Assembly: GCA_018268775.1 (NCBI GenBank)
Contig: JAFDVV010000066.1
Span: forward strand, 1-52,822
Length of the DNA stretch: 52,822 bases
DNA from: Acidobacteriota bacterium
GTDB taxonomy: Bacteria; Acidobacteriota; Terriglobia; Terriglobales; Acidobacteriaceae
Direction: 5' to 3'
A model generated the notes under the pieces. The model ran no database searches, was not told the DNA's origin, and was given only the letters and a program-made list of their open reading frames with translations. A program made the translations under genes and the position numbers. Positions 36,701-45,121 of the stretch are shown here, piece by piece (positions within the stretch are counted from its first letter, which is position 1; each line of letters starts with the position of its first letter).

Positions 36701-37052
36701 GGACCGCATTGGAAGTGGCAACCTTCCGCGCGGTTCGCGTTCGATCAGCCACTTCTACGACTACAACGCCTTCCAGGTCCTTCCGGCCGGCGGTGTTTCG
36801 GGGCGCATCGGAAACTCGGGTCGCAACATCCTTACCGCTCCTCCCATCAACTCCTCGGACTTTTCTCTCTTCAAAGAGACGAAGTTCGGTGAAAGCCAGG
36901 CGGTTGAGTTCCGATGGGAGAACTACAACGTCTTGAACCATACGCAGTGGAGCGCACCCAGCGTGAATATGGAGGCGCCCGCAACGTTCGGAGTGATTAC
37001 AGGAACTGCCGATCCACGCATCATGCAGTTCGCATTGCGCTACTCGTTCTAA
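33798..37052 (+). CDS. TonB-dependent receptor, Oar-like, with carboxypeptidase-regulatory domain
   Basis: This 1084-residue outer-membrane protein has a signal peptide (cut near LLAQ), then a carboxypeptidase-regulatory beta-sandwich (GTITGTVTDSTGAVISEASI). A plug with INNLPLNVRQFMQLIYLAP follows, then a long barrel ending in the aromatic C-terminus LRYSF. Such receptors import large substrates such as glycans or chelates through TonB energy. AAAGGAGAGG precedes the ATG, and a strong terminator follows at 37071-37107. Neighbouring genes (regulator, MFS carrier, aldolase) suggest a sugar acid or related substrate, which is an inference. Confidence 0.92.
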   Translation: MNRRKLFLPLIMFVSLLAGPLLAQDTAGTITGTVTDSTGAVISEASIKLESPQTGYTRQLQSSHDGGYKFTLVPVGFYSVTAEKVGFGTKKADNIRVEILSTGTINFTLTPGEATQVVNVDAEGGSSLNTETSDAGTAIKGEQINNLPLNVRQFMQLIYLAPMAIPATNDFRSNEVPRNVAMPAGAGQRPEQNNYQIDGLANRETGRDSFAVSPPVDGVGEFRVQTGLAPAEFGRGGGSVINVVTRGGTNQYHGSVYEFIRNDVFDAKPYFASIKSPLKRNQFGGSFGGPILHQKLFFFGNYEGLRQASTGNPPTGLVPTVAQKQGVFTTTIKDPQNNFQPFANNTIPTSRFDPISAKLLQLFPDPNSTANSAVNFIFNNVPSGHLTYDNAVARVDYNIGPKDTMFGRYLFDKEVTQTSPTLPLPAYSGGRQINLKAQSIGLGWNHILTSNLVNSFSIGYTRYQNTLGTLNSYRKDFVTTSGITNTLSAVNPLFWAVPNVSIPGMLAPSDVTPSYRTMNSYQMLENVVWTHGKHTFKFGGDVQKIQTNMFYTGANGGWTFANAYTGNNFADFLLGYTSAVNKTAKATNWNSWVWYLSSFAQDDWKVSKRLTLNVGLRYEVESALRQSDHCGLGMSLQGGQAIQLVSSQCTSLPLIQSFSANVRPDILYSVVTNHNAPYDADTNNVSPRFGFAFTVDDKTVVHGGYGIYYASPGISSLASSNDFAPDTLRPIWTSNPTTPNYGWNPEGTSSAQAALKNAALTVFPVLSRSLPYAMIQEWNLNAQRDLGHNLTLDLTYQGSKDSHLFGFDNSNFRAPGPGNVQSQLPYPQYARIQNFATWAAANYNGASVKLEQRAFKGLSYMASYTYAKSLDQGSQLEQSGQWSNPLDHHTAYGPSDFNATNRFVVSYTYQLPFGHGAALFGNVNNFTNKLISGWGVRGITQYQTGLPQTPTMNLSREGKCATACIARPDRIGSGNLPRGSRSISHFYDYNAFQVLPAGGVSGRIGNSGRNILTAPPINSSDFSLFKETKFGESQAVEFRWENYNVLNHTQWSAPSVNMEAPATFGVITGTADPRIMQFALRYSF

Positions 37053-37070
37053 GCAGAGAGAAGCGAAAAA

Positions 37071-37107
37071 GGACGCCCCTCGTCGTAGGGGCGTCCATTT
37101 TTTATTT
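37071..37107 (+). terminator. Intrinsic terminator of first TonB receptor
   Basis: GGACGCCCCT and AGGGGCGTCC form a perfect 10-bp stem with a CGTCGT loop, followed by ATTTTTTATTT, 18 bases past the receptor stop. Confidence 0.93.
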
Positions 37108-37158
37108 AGGGGAAGTGTCAGAGGGTCTCGATACTGTGGGGTCGCGAGAGGCCGAGGG

Positions 37159-37818
37159 TCAATCTCCGACGCTTGCCGGGATGGACAACGCCGGATTGAG
37201 ATGATCGCGAATTGCCTTGGAAATAACCTTCGGGTCTCCCTTAAGGAGCGCGTCGAAGAGTATCTCGTGGGAGACGGTCGCCAGCTTTTCGCCAGCCGCC
37301 CTGCGCGCAAGGCCAACGAAGGCATAGACGGAGACGCAAAGTCGATCGAGTGTCTTTTCAAGGACGGTGTTTCCTGAGGCCTTCCAGACGATTTCATGGA
37401 AGCGCAGGTCGGCTTCGGCGACACCGAGGTGGTCGCTGGCCCGGATGCATTGCTCGAGTTGGTTGAGTCCGTCGCGCAGGTGCGCTTCGACTGCTGGGGT
37501 CATCCTCCTGGCGGCCAGACGGAACGCCAGGTCTTCGAGGTGCGAGCGCACTTCCATGAGCTGTACCATCTCGGCGCGCGTGAGCCTGGTCACGTGTGTG
37601 CCGCGATCGGGTACCCGGACGACGAGGCCGAGGTGCTCCAACTGAAGAAGGGCCTCGCGAACGGGAACCTGGCTTACGCTGAGCTGCTTTGCGATATGAG
37701 CTTCCCGGAGGGCGGTACCGGGTAAAAGCTCGCCGGACCAGATAGCATTTCGCAGCTTTTTAAAGACTTCAGCAGATTTGCTTAAATTTCGAACAGGAGA
37801 AAAATCAGTAAGAGCCAT
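37159..37818 (-). CDS. GntR family regulator with FCD domain
   Basis: This 219-residue protein has an N-terminal winged helix (LREAHIAKQLSVSQVPVREA) and a C-terminal helical FCD domain. Candidate metal-site residues are in RFHEIVWKASGN and VSHEILFDALLKGD. FCD regulators usually repress uptake and catabolism genes for organic or sugar acids and are released by a pathway metabolite. The start at 37818 (MALTDFSPVR) fits the family better than the longer TTG frame to 37866. A 7-bp inverted repeat, AGACAAT-N12-ATTGTCT, lies 43 bases upstream and may be its own operator. It is divergent from the MFS/aldolase genes only in function, not in strand. Confidence 0.88.
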   Translation of the reverse strand: MALTDFSPVRNLSKSAEVFKKLRNAIWSGELLPGTALREAHIAKQLSVSQVPVREALLQLEHLGLVVRVPDRGTHVTRLTRAEMVQLMEVRSHLEDLAFRLAARRMTPAVEAHLRDGLNQLEQCIRASDHLGVAEADLRFHEIVWKASGNTVLEKTLDRLCVSVYAFVGLARRAAGEKLATVSHEILFDALLKGDPKVISKAIRDHLNPALSIPASVGD

Positions 37819-37860
37819 TCCGTCTCCGAAAGCAGGTTGAAGAGATACCCGGAAGCATCC

Positions 37861-37886
37861 AGACAATCAACTATTGATAATTGTCT
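37861..37886. promoter_or_regulatory. Inverted repeat upstream of the GntR gene
   Basis: AGACAAT (37861-37867) and ATTGTCT (37880-37886) are perfect inverted arms 12 bases apart, enclosing TATTGATAA, the reverse complement of the TTATCAATA word upstream of the receptor gene at 33798. It is a candidate autoregulatory operator. Confidence 0.5.
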
Positions 37887-37921
37887 CACGGCAAAGAGAA
37901 AGCAAGCCTAAAACGAAGTAT

Positions 37922-39139
37922 CTAAGCAGCTTCCTGTTGTCCGGTAACTTTTAGTGAGGCCAGACAGAAGGCACCCAGTAGAACAAATACAGCCGAGAGT
38001 TGGAGGGCTGAGCCGAGACTCATCCGGTCCTTGAGAAACCCTGCACCTGCGGCCATGATCCCCCCTGCGATACACGATGTAGCGTTAAGGACACCGTATG
38101 CAGTTGCACGCAGACGGTCGGGAACGATCTGGCAGAGCACGGGCATCAGGTTGCAGTCAAAGAATCCTCGCCCGAGGCCGAAGATGACGAGGCATGCCAG
38201 CAGAATGGCCCAGGAGCGGGTGGTACCGACGATAAACAGCGCAGGCGAGGCCATGAGGAATCCGATGGCTTGTGTCCAGTAACGCGCGCTGCGTGTGGAT
38301 ACTGACCATTTGTCGGCAAGCCATCCGCCGGCGAAGATACCGAGGAAGGAACCGGCCTGGATATAGAAGGTGGACGAGAAGCCGGCGGTACTCAGGCTGA
38401 CATGGAAGCGTTCGAAGAGGAAGGTCGCCATCCATCCGTAGACGCACCAGAAGGCGATTGCCGCGCAGCAGTTGGCGCAGACGACCAGCCAAAAAGCTTT
38501 TCTGGAAGAGAGTTCAGCGAGCGAGGAGAGAAAGGGAAGCTTCTTCGCTGCGTTGCGACCGGTCTCGTCGTGTACGGGCGATTCCTTCAACCAGAAGAAG
38601 AGGACGGCGGAGTAAAGCACGCCGAAGGCTCCGAGGACGTAGAAGACCTGATGCCAGCCGTAGTTCTCGCCGATCCATCCGCCGCCCCAGCCTCCGAGGA
38701 CGACGCCGGCATAGAGGCCGCTCTGGTGCAGGCCGACAGCGCGCGAACGTGTGGCGGGGCCGTGGTAGTCGGCAATCAGAGCGAGAGCGGCGGGAAGATA
38801 GCAGGCTTCGCTGATACCAAGCAGCGCCTGGGCCGCGAGAAGCTGCGGATAGGTTCGCGAGAGGCCCACGAGGAGCGTGACCGTGGACCAGACTCCGATA
38901 CTGAGAAGAATGACGATGCGACGGTTGAAGCGGTCGGCCAGGTAGCCGCCGAAGGGGCTGCAGATGCCGTAGACCCAGAGAAAAGCGGAGCCAAGGAAAC
39001 CAAGCTGCATGCTGCTAAGGTGCAACTCGGAGCGCAGAAGAGGGAACAGGGCAAAGATGACCTGCCTATCAATATAGTTAAGGGCCGCTACCACCCATAA
39101 CAGAGCGACAACGGCCCAGGGATAGAAGGTTCTCTTCAT
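37922..39139 (-). CDS. MFS transporter, anion:cation symporter-type
   Basis: This 405-residue carrier has about 12 membrane helices and the ACS-family look: YIDRQVIFALFPLLRSEL in helix 1, GYLADRFNRRIVILL (MFS motif A) and GISEACYLPAALALIADY. ACS carriers import hexuronates, sialic-acid-like sugars or related anions with protons. It overlaps the stop of the upstream aldolase gene by 4 bases (ATGA), so the two are co-translated. The frame extends to 39271, but the overlap supports the ATG at 39139. Confidence 0.88.
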   Translation of the reverse strand: MKRTFYPWAVVALLWVVAALNYIDRQVIFALFPLLRSELHLSSMQLGFLGSAFLWVYGICSPFGGYLADRFNRRIVILLSIGVWSTVTLLVGLSRTYPQLLAAQALLGISEACYLPAALALIADYHGPATRSRAVGLHQSGLYAGVVLGGWGGGWIGENYGWHQVFYVLGAFGVLYSAVLFFWLKESPVHDETGRNAAKKLPFLSSLAELSSRKAFWLVVCANCCAAIAFWCVYGWMATFLFERFHVSLSTAGFSSTFYIQAGSFLGIFAGGWLADKWSVSTRSARYWTQAIGFLMASPALFIVGTTRSWAILLACLVIFGLGRGFFDCNLMPVLCQIVPDRLRATAYGVLNATSCIAGGIMAAGAGFLKDRMSLGSALQLSAVFVLLGAFCLASLKVTGQQEAA

Positions 39140-40032
39140 GACCTCACAGACGTTGCAAGAAGTGTTTGTCCAAGTTCTGTCTCCGAGGCGCGCTTCATCA
39201 ACTCCGCCTGCTCTGCGGGCGTGAGTTCGCGGCGCGGAAGGATGCAGCTTCCGCAGTCGATTCCTGTCCACGAAAGGATCTGCTTGATCACGGGATGAAC
39301 AGGATACTTCAGGATGACCCGCAGGAATTCATTGATCTGCTGCTGCGTCTTGCGCGCCTCTTCCCAGCGGCCATTGGAGGTGTGCTCGTAGAGCTCAACG
39401 TAACTGCGAGGGATGAGGTTATAGGTGCTGCCGATACCGCCGTTAGCTCCCATGACCAGGCCGGCGATCAGCATCTCGTCGCTGCCATTGAAGACGAGCG
39501 CACCGGTCTGACGGATGGACCACATGCGGAAGAGATCGGAGTCAGTGAACTTGAGACCAATCACGTTTGGAATCGCGCAGAGTTCGAGAATCTGGTCGGT
39601 CGTACGGATGGCTGGAGCGATGGAAGGGAAGTAGTAGACGAGCAGAGGAAGGTCGGAGGCCTGAGCGATGGCCTCGTAGTAGCTGCGAATCTCCTCAAAT
39701 GAATAGTTCCCGACAGGCGGCAGGCTACTGACCATGTGGGCTCCGCTGCTGGCAGCGTGGCGAGCTAGCGCGACGGTGTCCGATGTGGTCGGTGCGCCTA
39801 CGTGAACGATGACCTGGGCATGTTTCGGAGTGTTTTTCACGGCCACTTCGGTCGCTGCACGACGGTCGTTAAGCGACAACTGGAAGCCCTCTCCCGTCTG
39901 TCCGCAAACGTAGACTCCGTTCACGCCTGCGCTGTAGACGCGTTCGAGCAACTGTTCAAATGGTTTCTGCTGAAACTCGCCGGCGTCATTGACGGGAGTT
40001 ACGAGTGCGGGAATTATGCCTTGGATTGCCAT
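39136..40032 (-). CDS. DHDPS/N-acetylneuraminate lyase family aldolase
   Basis: This 298-residue TIM-barrel class I aldolase has GQTGEG (residues 44-49), catalytic Tyr in VYYFP (about 133-134) and Schiff-base K161 in GLKFTDSDLFRM. The blocks QVIVHVGAP, GLKFTDSDL and LVMGANGGIGSTYN resemble N-acetylneuraminate lyase more than dihydrodipicolinate synthase, by eye. It probably cleaves a sialic-acid-like or other 2-keto-deoxy sugar acid to pyruvate and an aldehyde. Context (MFS carrier, FCD regulator, TonB receptors) supports a catabolic role. Confidence 0.82.
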   Translation of the reverse strand: MAIQGIIPALVTPVNDAGEFQQKPFEQLLERVYSAGVNGVYVCGQTGEGFQLSLNDRRAATEVAVKNTPKHAQVIVHVGAPTTSDTVALARHAASSGAHMVSSLPPVGNYSFEEIRSYYEAIAQASDLPLLVYYFPSIAPAIRTTDQILELCAIPNVIGLKFTDSDLFRMWSIRQTGALVFNGSDEMLIAGLVMGANGGIGSTYNLIPRSYVELYEHTSNGRWEEARKTQQQINEFLRVILKYPVHPVIKQILSWTGIDCGSCILPRRELTPAEQAELMKRASETELGQTLLATSVRS

Positions 40033-40111
40033 ACGGTGATTTGCCTCGAGAGAAGATCGATTGCTGGAACAGGGAGAGAAGTGGTCGGAGATCAGGGCCA
40101 TCCTCGTCAGT

Positions 40112-40122
40112 GTTATCTATAA
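40112..40122 (-). promoter_or_regulatory. Candidate operator half-site upstream of aldolase gene
   Basis: GTTATCTATAA on the plus strand contains TTATCTATA, a one-base variant of TTATCAATA found before the first receptor and the GntR gene. It lies about 80 bases upstream of the aldolase ATG. Confidence 0.35.
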
Positions 40123-40187
40123 TATATTAAAGTGCGAAACGCAAGATCGATTTTTCGCTACAGCCTTTGAAGGCTCCGCAAACGCTC

Positions 40188-40220
40188 GCAGGGAGAGGGC
40201 CCATCGGCCACTCTCCCTGC
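40188..40220. terminator. Strong hairpin past the second TonB receptor
   Basis: GCAGGGAGAG (40188-40197) pairs with CTCTCCCTGC (40211-40220), with an inner GGCC/GGCC pair and a single bulge. No T-run follows on either strand, so it may stabilise the receptor mRNA end or end transcription poorly. The receptor stops at 40252. Confidence 0.5.
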
Positions 40221-40251
40221 GCAAAGCCATCTTTCCTGGAAGCCCAATCTC

Positions 40252-43200
40252 CTAGAATTCGACCCTTGCGTGGAACTGCGCAAGCCGAGGGTTTGTCAGC
40301 AGGCTTGTCGCATTGCCGAAGTTGTTTGTGCTGTCGATACGAGCGGAGATCGATTTTGCATCGAAGCGAACGCTGTTTGTGACGTTGAACAGTTCGATTC
40401 CGGTTTTGATCTTCAGGTGCTCGCTTGCGGAGAACGCCTTTTCCAATCCCGCATCCTGCTCAAAGTAGCCGTCCCCGCGGAGCGGATTTCGGGTGCCCGA
40501 TTCTCCTGGGAGTGCGAAGTCGAATGCAGCAATGACGGCAGCGGGATCGGCGAATCGCTGTTGTAACTTTCCTCGGCCGCTCGGGATCTTGGCGATCTGA
40601 GTGGCAAAGCCCTGAATGTCGTAGTTGGTGGGGAAGTTGTTTCCGTTGTTGACCTGGAAGGGAAACCCGCTGGTCCAGCGGACAATGCCTGTCATCTGCC
40701 AGCCGCCAATCAGAAGGTCTTCGAACCTGGAGATAGAGCCGCCAAACCTCTGGCCGCGACCAAACGGCAACTTCCAGATGTAGTTTGTGTTGATCTGGTG
40801 CCTCAAGTCGAAGTCCGAGGGGCCGTAGAGTTGGCTGGGATCCCATGTATTGATGATCTGTGCACTATTTGTCGATCCAGAAGACCCGAGCCTCTCCGCC
40901 TGGGATGTTGCATCCAGCGACTTCGAGAAGGTGTAGTTGAAGTCGGCCTGAAGGCCGAGACCGAACCGCTGGCGATAGACGGCCTGAAGCGCGTTGTAGT
41001 TGGAGTTGCCGATCGATCTCCATGCATAGAGGGCGGAGAACTGGTCGTGATAGAAGCGATTGGAGGGATAGGTGCCGTTGGGATTGATTCCCGCGCCTGT
41101 TGCCGCGTCCGGCATATCCAGGGCATAGAGCGCGTTGGCCTCGTTGTACAGGTTCTGCTGATAGAGCTGGTAGATGTTCTGCGTGGCCGTGAAGCCAGGG
41201 CCAAACCCGATGTCCTGTCCGTCGAGTGCGCCGAATAGCTGCTGCCAATAGCCGATGGGTTGGACGGTCGAGACATCGACGCCATTGCCGTTATTGGCTC
41301 GCGACATCTTCGACATCTGCGCAGCGGCGGCGAAATAGCTTGTTCCTCCGACGGTGAGGTTTGTCGGCATGGCAACGTCCTGCTGTTCAAGAAGGCGGTG
41401 TCCGAAGCGTCCGACGTAGGTCAGTTCAAGGGAGGACCCATTGCGGATCTCGCGCGAGATGGAGAAGTCCACAACATGGGAGTAGGGTGTTTTGATTGCC
41501 GAGTCCTGAGACCAGTAGATGGCACCGCTGGTTGGCCCGCTCTGCACGGGGATGCCCGGGAAGCCGATCTTCGGAGGCGGGGGTAGCAGACTTTGCGGGA
41601 CGTTATTGACTCCGGTGAAACGGGGAGCGTTACCGATCTTCAGAGCGCCTGCGCTGGTCTGAAGGGTAGTGGCAAGGCCGAACGATCCATCATTGACGAA
41701 GTTATCGACGATGGCAGCGCCGAAGTGGTCGAACACGAGGGAGTAGCCCGCCCGGATACTGCTCTTTCCGTTGCCAAGCAGCTTGTTCAAGAAACCGGAG
41801 TCGGGATTGGGCGAAAACGCCAGCGCAAATCGAGGACTGATGTTTGTCTTCTCGGGCGTCCAATAGTCGGGTTTGCCGTTGTAACGGCCATTCAGAGGAA
41901 ACCCAAGTTCGCCTGCTCCACTGACAGCCTTGCCAGACCCAGCCAATTGAGCGCTCTGATTGACAAACTGTGTCAAAGAAAAATTCCCCGAAGCGCACGC
42001 GCTGCCAACAACCTGGCAGATACCGACCTGAGTGCCAGTCGTTTCAGCCGGTGTCTGAAGGTAGGAGTATCGCAGGCCATAGGTGAGGGTCAGGTTGCTG
42101 AGTACCTTCCAACTGTCTTGCGCGAAGAACTCGTATTCGTTCCAGCGGTAGTCTCGCGCTACAGGGGCGCCAACCGGCAGCGTGGAGCCATCCTTTGTGG
42201 TGTTGTATGTGACGTTTCCTACATTGATGATTCCGGCGATACCCATCAGGCTTCCGTTGTAGTTGCCTTTGTACTTGCTGGCGACTGCTGGATGTCCATA
42301 AGCAGCCGGGTCGAATGGACCACCGCTGCCGGCGATAGCCTGCGGGTTGAGGTACTGGTAGGTTCCCGTTGCGTTGGAATACGAGAGATTGTTGCTGGAC
42401 GAGCGTGTATCGATAAACCGGATGTTGGTGCCGAACGCCAGGTTGTGGTTGTGCTTTGTCCAACTGAGATTGTCGGCGAGGTTATATACCGGTGCAACCG
42501 TTGAGTTGGACGATGTCGTCGGAATCAACGACGTGATGCTCTGAAGAGTTACATAGGGCCCTGACAGGAGACCCTTGTTGCTAAAGCCCTGACGAGTAAG
42601 ACCGAACACGAGATTGTTGACCAGGTTGCTGCTGAGCAGTTCCGTATAGCCTGCCGCAAATCCCTTGCTGTTCGTCAGCAAGGTATTTGCTCCGGGCTGT
42701 CCTGGAAACTTCGGGCCTCCGGGCTCATGGTCATTCTGCAAATTGCCGCGCCAGAAGAGCATGTGCTTCCCATTCCCCATAACGTCCCAGTCGAGCCGTC
42801 CCGTATAGCCGTTGTAGCTGCGCTTGGTGACATAGGAGAAGCTGAAGCCCTCGTTGTTGATTCCATCGCCAACGGTAGGGTTGTTGGGCAGAGGGTATGT
42901 GCTCAACAAGGCCAGGACGGCAGAATTGACGCCTATCCCTTGCGGGTCCATTGCCTTCAGGTCTGTAGGGGTCAACGTATTGACACCATTGGGTGGGCAG
43001 GCCGTATTAACGGTGCAGTATTTCAGGTTGCCGGCTCGAAAGCTCGGTGTTGGAACCGTGCTGCCGTTTGAAGTAAAGCCTTGTGTGTCGCGACGTCCTT
43101 CATAGTTGAGAAAGAAGAATGCCTTTTGCTTTTTGATTGGTCCACCCACAGAAGCGCCAAAGACATTGCGAATAAGCTTCAGAGGAACGTTTGGCTGACC

Positions 43201-44064
43201 ATTGGCGAGCTGAGTTTGCTTGTTGAAGAAGTCGTTTGCGTGAAAGAGATTGTTCCGGTTGTACGCATAGACTGCCCCGTGGAAGCTGTTGGTCCCGCTC
43301 CTGGTGACAAGAGCGACCTGCGCGCCGGACGAACGGCCGTCCTGCGCGTTTGGATTGCTCGTGGTTACGCGAAATTCGCCGACGGCATCCTGCGAGACTC
43401 GCAGAACGCTGGTGAAGGCGTAGCCATTGTTGATGTCGTTTACATCGACGCCGTCGAGCGTGATGTTGGATTGGTCCGAACGCCCTCCGTTGACGGTTCC
43501 GCTGCGTGAATCGGTGCTGGTATTGCCGTTTGACGAGGTGCCTGTATCGGAATCGGTGCGGCCCATAAACGTGACGCCAGGTTGCAGACTCAGCAGGTCG
43601 GGAACATTTCGGGCTTCGCTTGGCAGGTTTACGATCTGCTGCTGAGAAAACGCGTTACCCAGAGTGGCGTCCGTTGTGTTCAAGATCGGCTGAATATCAG
43701 CACTTACAGTTACATCGGAGGAGACCGAGGCGACGCTTAGCGTAACGTTGACGGTTGCAGGCTGGCTCACAAGAAGCTCAATGCCGGTTTTCTTCTGTGT
43801 GGCGAATCCCTGTGAGCTTATGGTCAGTTCGTAGCGCCCGGGGATGAGCTGCGAGAACTGATAGTCGCCGCTATTGTTGGTGACGTTTGACCGGCTGGAG
43901 CCGGTTGTTGTTCGCGTGAGCTTGACAGATGCTCCAGGGACGACCGCGCCTGCGGAATCTGTTACCCGACCACCCAGGGAAGTTGTCGCCTGTGCATTGG
44001 CAAAGGCGGAACAGAGAAAAAGCAGACAGACGAGGGATATGCGTGCAACATGCTTCAAAGGCAT
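40252..44064 (-). CDS. TonB-dependent receptor, Oar-like, with carboxypeptidase-regulatory domain
   Basis: This 1270-residue outer-membrane protein has a signal peptide ending near AFANAQ and the regulatory beta-sandwich SLGGRVTDSAGAVVPGASVK. A plug with QQIVNLPSEARNVPDLLSLQ and GRTDSDTGTSSNGNT-type linkers follows, then a barrel ending LAQFHARVEF. It is larger than the first receptor and only distantly similar. It is expected to bring in a bulky substrate through the outer membrane with TonB. A perfect palindrome, GTTACCGGTAAC, lies 74-85 bases upstream of its ATG. Confidence 0.92.
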   Translation of the reverse strand: MPLKHVARISLVCLLFLCSAFANAQATTSLGGRVTDSAGAVVPGASVKLTRTTTGSSRSNVTNNSGDYQFSQLIPGRYELTISSQGFATQKKTGIELLVSQPATVNVTLSVASVSSDVTVSADIQPILNTTDATLGNAFSQQQIVNLPSEARNVPDLLSLQPGVTFMGRTDSDTGTSSNGNTSTDSRSGTVNGGRSDQSNITLDGVDVNDINNGYAFTSVLRVSQDAVGEFRVTTSNPNAQDGRSSGAQVALVTRSGTNSFHGAVYAYNRNNLFHANDFFNKQTQLANGQPNVPLKLIRNVFGASVGGPIKKQKAFFFLNYEGRRDTQGFTSNGSTVPTPSFRAGNLKYCTVNTACPPNGVNTLTPTDLKAMDPQGIGVNSAVLALLSTYPLPNNPTVGDGINNEGFSFSYVTKRSYNGYTGRLDWDVMGNGKHMLFWRGNLQNDHEPGGPKFPGQPGANTLLTNSKGFAAGYTELLSSNLVNNLVFGLTRQGFSNKGLLSGPYVTLQSITSLIPTTSSNSTVAPVYNLADNLSWTKHNHNLAFGTNIRFIDTRSSSNNLSYSNATGTYQYLNPQAIAGSGGPFDPAAYGHPAVASKYKGNYNGSLMGIAGIINVGNVTYNTTKDGSTLPVGAPVARDYRWNEYEFFAQDSWKVLSNLTLTYGLRYSYLQTPAETTGTQVGICQVVGSACASGNFSLTQFVNQSAQLAGSGKAVSGAGELGFPLNGRYNGKPDYWTPEKTNISPRFALAFSPNPDSGFLNKLLGNGKSSIRAGYSLVFDHFGAAIVDNFVNDGSFGLATTLQTSAGALKIGNAPRFTGVNNVPQSLLPPPPKIGFPGIPVQSGPTSGAIYWSQDSAIKTPYSHVVDFSISREIRNGSSLELTYVGRFGHRLLEQQDVAMPTNLTVGGTSYFAAAAQMSKMSRANNGNGVDVSTVQPIGYWQQLFGALDGQDIGFGPGFTATQNIYQLYQQNLYNEANALYALDMPDAATGAGINPNGTYPSNRFYHDQFSALYAWRSIGNSNYNALQAVYRQRFGLGLQADFNYTFSKSLDATSQAERLGSSGSTNSAQIINTWDPSQLYGPSDFDLRHQINTNYIWKLPFGRGQRFGGSISRFEDLLIGGWQMTGIVRWTSGFPFQVNNGNNFPTNYDIQGFATQIAKIPSGRGKLQQRFADPAAVIAAFDFALPGESGTRNPLRGDGYFEQDAGLEKAFSASEHLKIKTGIELFNVTNSVRFDAKSISARIDSTNNFGNATSLLTNPRLAQFHARVEF

Positions 44065-44137
44065 GGCGGGCCGACCTTTCGCAAACGTGAAGATTCAGAA
44101 ACCGCGCAAAGCGGCCCCGATTTAAGTCCAGCTTGGA

Positions 44138-44149
44138 GTTACCGGTAAC
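44138..44149. promoter_or_regulatory. Perfect palindrome GTTACCGGTAAC, LacI-type operator candidate
   Basis: The 12 bases are exactly self-complementary and lie between the LysR gene and the second TonB receptor, 74-85 bases before the receptor ATG. Such CG-centred palindromes are typical LacI/GalR operators. No LacI gene is in the window. Confidence 0.55.
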
Positions 44150-44191
44150 GTTGTGCAGAAAGATACCACCCGAACCGCTAATTGGGTATCA

Positions 44192-45121
44192 CTATTTTTT
44201 AAAGCGCTTATGAATTTTTGGTATGACTGGTTGATCCAGCGCCTTGGCTTCATGGGTAATCCATTGAATGAACGCGCCTATCAGTGGAGCGGATGTTTTA
44301 CTTTCAGGCACGACAGCGTAATAAGAATTAGCACTGCGGACGGGCTGAGCAAACAGGGGAGAAAGCTTGCCGTTGGCGAGTTCGTCCTCGATGAGGATTT
44401 TAGGTAAGAGCGCTACTCCGAGCCCATGAACCGCCGCTTGCGCGATCATGCCGAATTGTTCAAACCGAGGCCCTCGAAGGGGATGAGAGTTGTCGACCCC
44501 CATCATTGTGAACCACTCGGCCCATGCTTCCGTGCGTGTCGATTGATGCAGGAGGACGGTCCGGCTTAGGTCGGCAGGTTTTCTGATCCGCTGTGCGGCC
44601 TCGAAGTTCGGACTGCAAACCGGAACGGTTTCTTCATCCATCAGATGATAGGCAGACGCGCCCGGCCAGTTAGGCGATCCATAGTGAATAGCCGCGTCAA
44701 AAGGCTCAAGCTCAAAATCGAACTGCGCGGAGCGAGCGGAAAAATTTACGGTTACATCGGGATACAGGCGCAAGAAACTGGAGAGACGGGGAACCAGCCA
44801 CCGTGTTCCGAAAGTAGGGAGGACAGCCAGATTCAGAAGGTTTGCGCTTCCACCGCATGCCATAACGCGGCTGGTGGACCCTTTCAGGTCGGCCAGCACC
44901 CGGTTGATGTCTTTCAGATAGAGTTTGCCCGCATCCGTAATGACCATCCGTTGGCGTACTCGTTCGAACAGTGCAACGTCCAACAGTTCTTCGATCTGGT
45001 GAATTTGCCGACTTACGGCGCTTTGCGTCAGGTTCAGTTCGACGGACGCTCGGGAGACGCTCGCGTGTCTTGCAACGCTTTCAAAAGATTGCAGGCAGGC
45101 AACGGAAGGAAGTGCTGTCAT
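44192..45121 (-). CDS. LysR family regulator (GcvA-like)
   Basis: This 309-residue protein has an N-terminal helix-turn-helix (FESVARHASVSRASVELNLT ... SAVSRQIHQIEE) and a C-terminal periplasmic-binding-like sensor domain (AVLPTFGTRWLVPRLSSF). The arrangement, and GVALLPKILIEDELANGKL near the end, fits GcvA-type LysR regulators. It is upstream of, and same-strand as, the second TonB receptor, and divergent from the HglS-like gene at 45289. Target genes are unknown; the divergent gene is a usual LysR target. Confidence 0.88.
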   Translation of the reverse strand: MTALPSVACLQSFESVARHASVSRASVELNLTQSAVSRQIHQIEELLDVALFERVRQRMVITDAGKLYLKDINRVLADLKGSTSRVMACGGSANLLNLAVLPTFGTRWLVPRLSSFLRLYPDVTVNFSARSAQFDFELEPFDAAIHYGSPNWPGASAYHLMDEETVPVCSPNFEAAQRIRKPADLSRTVLLHQSTRTEAWAEWFTMMGVDNSHPLRGPRFEQFGMIAQAAVHGLGVALLPKILIEDELANGKLSPLFAQPVRSANSYYAVVPESKTSAPLIGAFIQWITHEAKALDQPVIPKIHKRFKK

